The notes under the pieces: generated by a model
The model's input: only the letters and a program-made list of their open reading frames with translations
What the model was told of the DNA's origin: nothing
Database searches by the model: none
Made by a program: the position numbers and the translations under genes
In this document: positions 60,176 through 64,000 of the stretch, in pieces
Position numbering within the stretch: the stretch's first letter is position 1
Layout: the number at the start of each line of letters is the position of its first letter
DNA from: Silvibacterium dinghuense
Lineage (GTDB): Bacteria > Acidobacteriota > Terriglobia > Terriglobales > Acidobacteriaceae
Direction: 5' to 3'
Length of the DNA: 64,000 bases
NCBI RefSeq assembly: GCF_004123295.1
Contig: NZ_SDMK01000001.1
Location: 310,001-374,000, forward strand

Positions 60176-60187
60176 ACAAGTGGCTTG

Positions 60188-60216
60188 TTTGTACGTGAGG
60201 AGGGCGCGGCTGTCAA
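60188..60216 (-). promoter_or_regulatory. Sigma-70-type promoter of the large S53 peptidase gene
   Basis: Read leftward: TTGACA (60216-60211), 17-base spacer, TACAAA (60193-60188). The consensus -35 and ideal spacing make this the best promoter in the window. The start of transcription should be near 60181. Confidence 0.75.
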
Positions 60217-60414
60217 GCGCTGCCACACTCGCAAGAGGCTTGTTTTCAATGAATTACGGAAAGGCAAAATCCACCGCTGCCTCTTTGGGGAGGCGGCGGC
60301 TCATGGCCGGATCAGGCAAGTGACTGAAATCAGGACACTCGCAGCCGCATAGACGCACTTTCCGCTTACTTGTTGCGCGAAAAATAGCGGTGGAAAATAT
60401 TTTTTCGTTAGCCC

Positions 60415-60465
60415 AAAACAGGAAGGGCCGGGGCGATGTGCCATCGCCCCGGCCCTTCCTGTTTT
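60415..60465. terminator. 24-bp hairpin terminator
   Basis: A perfect 24-base-pair stem with a three-base loop, flanked by AAAA and TTTT, 12 bases after the stop of the leftward 967-residue S53 gene. Confidence 0.95.
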
Positions 60466-60476
60466 GCTTGTGCGGG

Positions 60477-63380
60477 TTAGTCGACCGTCAGGGTGAAGGT
60501 CGTGGAGTTGGTAATGCTCGAGTCCGACGAATCCTGACCGACGAGCGTCAGCGAGTACGTGCCCTTGGCCACATCCGTGCTGGTGGACGTCGAGGAGCTG
60601 GACGAGGAGCTTCCACTGCTTCCGCAGCCGGATGCAAATCCGATGGCTCCAAGGATCAGAACACAACCCAGAAGGCTGGTAATCCGGCTGCGACGCCGAG
60701 CCAGCCCCACGCACAGCAGACCGGCCACGGCAACGACGGAACTCAGTGGGAACCGCGAACCGGCCGGAGGACTCTGCTTCGCCGATGCACTCTTCAGATT
60801 CGAAGACCTCACAAAGGAGTGCAGATGCGACTTCGCCGCGGAAGAGGTGGTCGAGCAGTCCGACTTCGAGGTGTAGATGGTGAGGGTCACGGTCGTGGCG
60901 GCCGAGGCACTGCTGATCGTCGAGGATTCCGGGCTGAAGCAGCCATAATCCACGAGCGATTCCGAGTTCGTCTCGATCGTCCAGTCGATGGTGCCGGTGT
61001 AGCTGCTCGGTGTCACGGTGACCGTCGAAGTCCCGCTGCTGCCCTGGCTCACGGTGACGTTCGTCGCGCTCAGGGTAAAGCTGCCGTTGGAGGAAGTCGA
61101 TGTCGTGCCACCCACATCGACCACCAGGGAGCCGGTGGAGGCGGCATAGGTCGAGTCACCGGAGTAGGTGGCCACAATCGTATGGTCACCGGTTGTCGTC
61201 GAGGAGAAGGTATAGCTTGCCGATCCGCTGGAGAGGGCCAGCGACGAAGTCTCCGTCGTGCCATCCACGGTGATGGTGAGTGTGCCCGTCGGTGCCGTGG
61301 TCACAGAGCTCGAGCCGGAGGCTACGGTAATCGTGATCACATCCGACGCACCCGAGCTGGGTGTTGTGGTCGCCGCGCTCAGTGTTGTCGTGGACGAGGT
61401 CAGGCTTGCACCGCTGGAGGTGCTCGTCGGCCAGTCCGTCAACAGGTTGTAGAAGTCCACCGTGCCCAGGCCGGTTACTTCGTCGTAGCCCGTGTTGGTG
61501 GTGTAGTGGGTCTCACCGCCGCTGGTCGAACTACAGTAGCTCGACCCCGCCGTGCATTCGTTGTTGCCCGTCGTGATGTCATGGAAGGCCGAAGCGTAAG
61601 TCGTGCTGTCAGCGGCCATGGTGTAAAGCGTCGAATTCACCACGCCCTGGCCGGTCGAGTTCAGCTTCTGGTTCAGGATGGCCAGCATGCCGGCAAAGAT
61701 CGGCGCGCCGAAGCTGGTGCCTCCGGCCAGGGTCATCGTGGAATAGGTGTCTCCACCCGAGCCGTAAAAACCACTCGAGCAGCTCCCCGCGATACCGGTG
61801 TCCGATTCATCACTCGAGCAGAAGAGATACGGGTCCCAATCGTTCGAAGCATCCAGCGAAATATCCGGCACATACCGATAGCTGCCGGACGGAATACCGG
61901 TTACCTCGGTCTGCCAGCTAGGCTTGGTAATAAAGGTACTCACGCCGCCGCCTGTTGCGGAAAGACCATACTTGCTCGAATCGTCGTTCCACGCCTCTTC
62001 GGGGATGTACTCGAGCGCCGAGGTCACGACATCGCTGCCGCTGGCTGACTCCCAGTACTCGCTCGCATCCGTCTTATCGCCTTCGAACTCCGTACCACCG
62101 ATCGCCGTCGCATAGGCGCTGCTGGCGGGATAATTCACCGACAGCACCTCTTCCGCTGCCAGCTCCGTTGCCGTCACGCCGCTGTTCGTTGAAAAGCAGC
62201 CCGTTGAGCCTGAGTCGCCCGACGACACCACAAGCGTCTGCCCCTGGCTCGCGCCCTGCTCCAGGATGGCCTCGAGCTCTGTGATATCAGCCTGCGTGAG
62301 ATCTGCCTCGCATTCGCCGTAGCTCATGCTGATCACCGGCGCAATCTTCTCGTCTACCGCGTACTCCACCGAATCGAAGACGCTGTAATTGCTATTGCTA
62401 CCGACATAGACAAAATAGATTGTCGCGCCCTTGGCAATCGCGCCGGACCATTCCAGATCGATGTCCGACTCCGCCTCATCGCCGGATGAAATCGCAGAAC
62501 TACCCGAATCCGGCACCAGCACAACGGTTGGGTCCTTCTCAGTCAGGCCCGCCGCGCTCTGGAAGTTCTCGATATCCGAGAGGTCGACGGCCGACTGCCC
62601 TACGATCGCAATCGACTGCCCGGTACCGGTATAGCCCGCGCTGTAGGCAGCCTTGATGTCATAGATAACCGCGACATCACCGGGGGCCAGGAAGTGATAT
62701 TCCGAGGTGCTGGTCGAGGTATAGGCAGGCTTGGCAACCGAAGCCGCAGTGGAAGCGCTCATCCGTACGTGTTGTGCCTGCGGACGGAAGTCGCTGATGT
62801 TGCGCACCGTCTGCACCACGCCCGCCAGCGCTGAAGGCAGTTCAAGTGCCGTGGCATTGGCGGTATGCGTCACGCCATTCACCTTGTAGTGATGGATCGA
62901 GGTGTTGAAGGCCGACTCCACCTGCGCAGCCGAGCCTGAAAAGACCACGGCATTGCGGCTGTTCGATACCCGGTCCACAGTAAAGCCCTGCTGCTCGAGC
63001 CATGACTTCACCTTTTCCAGGTCGGCATCGGTCATGCCGAAGCGCGAGGCATACTCCGATGGCGTCAGCCACTTGTGGTAATAGGCCGATCCCTTTGTCT
63101 GCTGCGCCTTCACCAGCGCATCCAGCGCGGCCTTCTGCGCAGCCGAGGGCGCGAAGTACATCGTCATGCCGGTAAGCTGCGTGCTGCTGCTCACGCTGCC
63201 CTGATCGTTCCGGCTGTTGGCCATGGGATTAACCGTGCCCTGGAGCGCGGTCATCGAGTTCGGTTGAATCTCCTGCGTGATCCGGTTTCTCAGCGATGAC
63301 TGCGCTTCCGCTGACCACCCCAATCCCATCCACGCGCACAAAGACAAGCAAGCTGCTGCCAACAGTCTCCGACTGTACAT
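60477..63380 (-). CDS. Secreted S53 (kumamolisin-type) peptidase
   Basis: 967 residues. Signal peptide (LLAAACLSLCAWMGLGWSAEAQ), pro-kumamolisin domain (AYYHKWLTPSEYASRFGMTD), S53 catalytic domain with ESDIDLEWSG (Glu/Asp pair), oxyanion aspartate in SSGDSGST and catalytic serine in GGTSFGAPIFAG. Calcium-binding residues would lie in the DITTGNNEC region near the end of this domain. Two Ig-like repeats follow, then a helix (SSVVAVAGLLCVGLARRRS), a second helix, ASGCGSSGSSSSSS and a short beta tail. It has the same tail layout as the larger neighbour but shares little direct sequence in the repeats. GAGAGAGG lies just before the ATG. Confidence 0.94.
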   Translation of the reverse strand: MYSRRLLAAACLSLCAWMGLGWSAEAQSSLRNRITQEIQPNSMTALQGTVNPMANSRNDQGSVSSSTQLTGMTMYFAPSAAQKAALDALVKAQQTKGSAYYHKWLTPSEYASRFGMTDADLEKVKSWLEQQGFTVDRVSNSRNAVVFSGSAAQVESAFNTSIHHYKVNGVTHTANATALELPSALAGVVQTVRNISDFRPQAQHVRMSASTAASVAKPAYTSTSTSEYHFLAPGDVAVIYDIKAAYSAGYTGTGQSIAIVGQSAVDLSDIENFQSAAGLTEKDPTVVLVPDSGSSAISSGDEAESDIDLEWSGAIAKGATIYFVYVGSNSNYSVFDSVEYAVDEKIAPVISMSYGECEADLTQADITELEAILEQGASQGQTLVVSSGDSGSTGCFSTNSGVTATELAAEEVLSVNYPASSAYATAIGGTEFEGDKTDASEYWESASGSDVVTSALEYIPEEAWNDDSSKYGLSATGGGVSTFITKPSWQTEVTGIPSGSYRYVPDISLDASNDWDPYLFCSSDESDTGIAGSCSSGFYGSGGDTYSTMTLAGGTSFGAPIFAGMLAILNQKLNSTGQGVVNSTLYTMAADSTTYASAFHDITTGNNECTAGSSYCSSTSGGETHYTTNTGYDEVTGLGTVDFYNLLTDWPTSTSSGASLTSSTTTLSAATTTPSSGASDVITITVASGSSSVTTAPTGTLTITVDGTTETSSLALSSGSASYTFSSTTTGDHTIVATYSGDSTYAASTGSLVVDVGGTTSTSSNGSFTLSATNVTVSQGSSGTSTVTVTPSSYTGTIDWTIETNSESLVDYGCFSPESSTISSASAATTVTLTIYTSKSDCSTTSSAAKSHLHSFVRSSNLKSASAKQSPPAGSRFPLSSVVAVAGLLCVGLARRRSRITSLLGCVLILGAIGFASGCGSSGSSSSSSSTSTSTDVAKGTYSLTLVGQDSSDSSITNSTTFTLTVD

Positions 63381-63631
63381 AGCCCTCTCTCGAACGCCGG
63401 CTCCGCGTCACCGCGTGCCTTTCGCGTTTCGGACGTCATCGACTTTGCTGCAAGCTCCATGGCTCACCTGTCAGTACCATCGGCAAATGCACGACGCCGT
63501 CTGGTCTTAGACGGAAAGAGCGAGCGCGAAGTCGACACGTTCTCAACAGCTAGGACGCGCTCGCTCTTCCGCTCGCTCAAGATTCGCTGAACTATCTTTC
63601 GGCTACTTGCGTCCGCGCTTTCGGCTACCCG
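63381..63631. other. 251-bp leader region of the second S53 gene
   Basis: Holds two inverted repeats (63497-63514 and 63512-63571) and no gene. No convincing -35/-10 was found. Confidence 0.5.
63512..63571 (-). terminator. 16-bp stem with 27-base loop after the acyl-CoA dehydrogenase-like gene
   Basis: CGGAAAGAGCGAGCGCG (63512-63528) and CGCGCTCGCTCTTCCG (63556-63571) pair with one bulged base. An overlapping small stem CCGTCT/AGACGG lies at 63497-63514, and the two share 63512-63514, so they are alternatives. Confidence 0.55.
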
Positions 63632-64000
63632 TTAGGCGAGAGGATATCGCCCACGCGCGATCACCGCCTGCGCCACAGACCGGCTCAGCGCCACGCGATC
63701 GGCAGGCTCATGCTTGGCCAGCCGGCGCAGAATCGCCATCTGCGTGCGCAGCATGTCGCCTTCACTCACCGCGGCAATCACCTCGCGCGCCGCAGCCTCT
63801 ATTCCCTGAAACGCGACATCGGAGAAAAGTTGCGTCATCTCTCGGGCGATTGCCGCATTCGCATTGCCGGCGGCTGCGAGCTTCCGCGCACGCGCCAGGG
63901 CTGAATCGAAGGCATAAATCTCCGCGATCATATCGGCAAGCGCTCCCATCACCTCCTGCTGTTCGCCAAGCGCCTGCATATAACGCTGACTGGCCGCACC
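63632..64000 (-). CDS. Acyl-CoA dehydrogenase-like protein, C-terminal fragment (continues past window)
   Basis: The frame is open to base 64000, so only the last 122 residues are visible. They are almost wholly helical: ASQRYMQALGEQQEVMGAL, MIAEIYAFDSALARARKLAA, FSDVAFQGIEAAAREVIAAV, MLRTQMAILRRLAKHEPADR. This matches the extra C-terminal helical domain of a group of acyl-CoA dehydrogenases (VLCAD/ACAD9-like), where QRYMQxLGxQQ is conserved. The active-site glutamate and FAD motifs are outside the window. The short S53 gene lies downstream on the same strand. Confidence 0.75.
   Translation of the reverse strand, partial: GAASQRYMQALGEQQEVMGALADMIAEIYAFDSALARARKLAAAGNANAAIAREMTQLFSDVAFQGIEAAAREVIAAVSEGDMLRTQMAILRRLAKHEPADRVALSRSVAQAVIARGRYPLA

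Larger units (their letters stand above)
59958..60476. other. 519-bp region between the S53 genes
   Basis: Contains the terminator of the upstream peptidase (60415-60465), an AT-rich imperfect inverted repeat (60378-60407), the promoter at 60188-60216 and a structured leader of about 224 bases for the large S53 gene. Frames crossing it in either direction lack ribosome sites. Confidence 0.65.

Noticed and set aside
58509-60323. 604-codon frame opposite the large S53 peptidase
   Set aside because: Antisense to conserved catalytic and pro-domain sequence and crosses its promoter and leader.
63600-63640. GEMM-like GGACGCAA sequence upstream of the second S53 gene
   Set aside because: Only a few bases match; the required second hairpin and receptor are absent.
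1-64000. tRNA, rRNA, insertion sequence, integrase or prophage genes
   Set aside because: I looked for transposase and integrase motifs, tRNA-like cloverleafs and rRNA signatures while reading both strands and found none.

Overview
The window is GC-rich bacterial chromosome and reads as Acidobacteriota, most likely class Terriglobia (family Acidobacteriaceae); the genus cannot be fixed. The evidence is the gene mix: three ADOP-type duplicated permeases, a 1085-residue Oar-like TonB-dependent receptor with an N-terminal carboxypeptidase-regulatory domain, two very large secreted S53 (kumamolisin-type) peptidases, many Tat-exported enzymes, and a MoxR/DUF58/DUF4350/DUF4129 cluster. I saw no rRNA or tRNA gene, CRISPR array, insertion sequence or prophage. 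Genes are densely packed and many neighbours overlap by ATGA.

Layout. 1-4.1 kb: end of a LacI-type regulator, an MFS transporter, a Tat-exported GH1 beta-glucosidase and a small secreted protein (sugar use). 4.2-6.8 kb: homogentisate dioxygenase and fumarylacetoacetase (tyrosine/phenylalanine breakdown). 6.9-9.8 kb: a sirtuin, a Tat-exported multicopper oxidase and a putative outer-membrane barrel in one leftward unit. 9.9-14.7 kb: a YkgJ-type cysteine cluster protein and then a complete bufferin-type RiPP operon (six-cysteine precursor, DUF692/MNIO enzyme, DUF2063 partner, DoxX protein) fused by ATGA overlaps to its own ECF sigma factor and zinc-finger anti-sigma factor. With the copper oxidase nearby, 7.6-14.7 kb looks like a metal (copper) defence region.

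14.8-21.6 kb: three exported enzymes that normally handle amino acids (a HisC-like PLP aminotransferase, RidA and a flavin amine/amino-acid oxidase) next to the TonB-dependent receptor. 22-27.5 kb: two ADOP permeases and a small conserved protein. 27.6-35 kb: FeoA/FeoB, two ABC-F ATPases, a diguanylate cyclase and a DUF3565 protein. 35-36.7 kb: a DUF6526 protein, a dense group of hairpins, and a secreted protein with a doubled palindrome in its leader. 36.9-42.5 kb: five-gene membrane/AAA+/von-Willebrand-like cluster. 42.5-46.9 kb: an ABC transporter divergent from its PadR regulator, with a 14-bp inverted repeat covering both starts, plus a MacB-like membrane protein coupled to PadR. 46.9-54.1 kb: cysteine desulfurase, a TPR glycosyltransferase-like protein, a third ADOP permease and the tRNA thiolase MnmA. 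54.2-55.2 kb: two small membrane/coiled-coil proteins. 55.5-63.4 kb: two S53 peptidases with the same unusual C-terminal tail. The right edge holds the C-terminus of an acyl-CoA dehydrogenase-like protein.

The most interesting systems are the sigma-controlled bufferin operon with a hairpin between precursor and enzyme genes, the set of exported amino-acid enzymes, the PadR operator, and several uncharacterised structured leaders. Functions are inferred from sequence reading alone; no database search was run.
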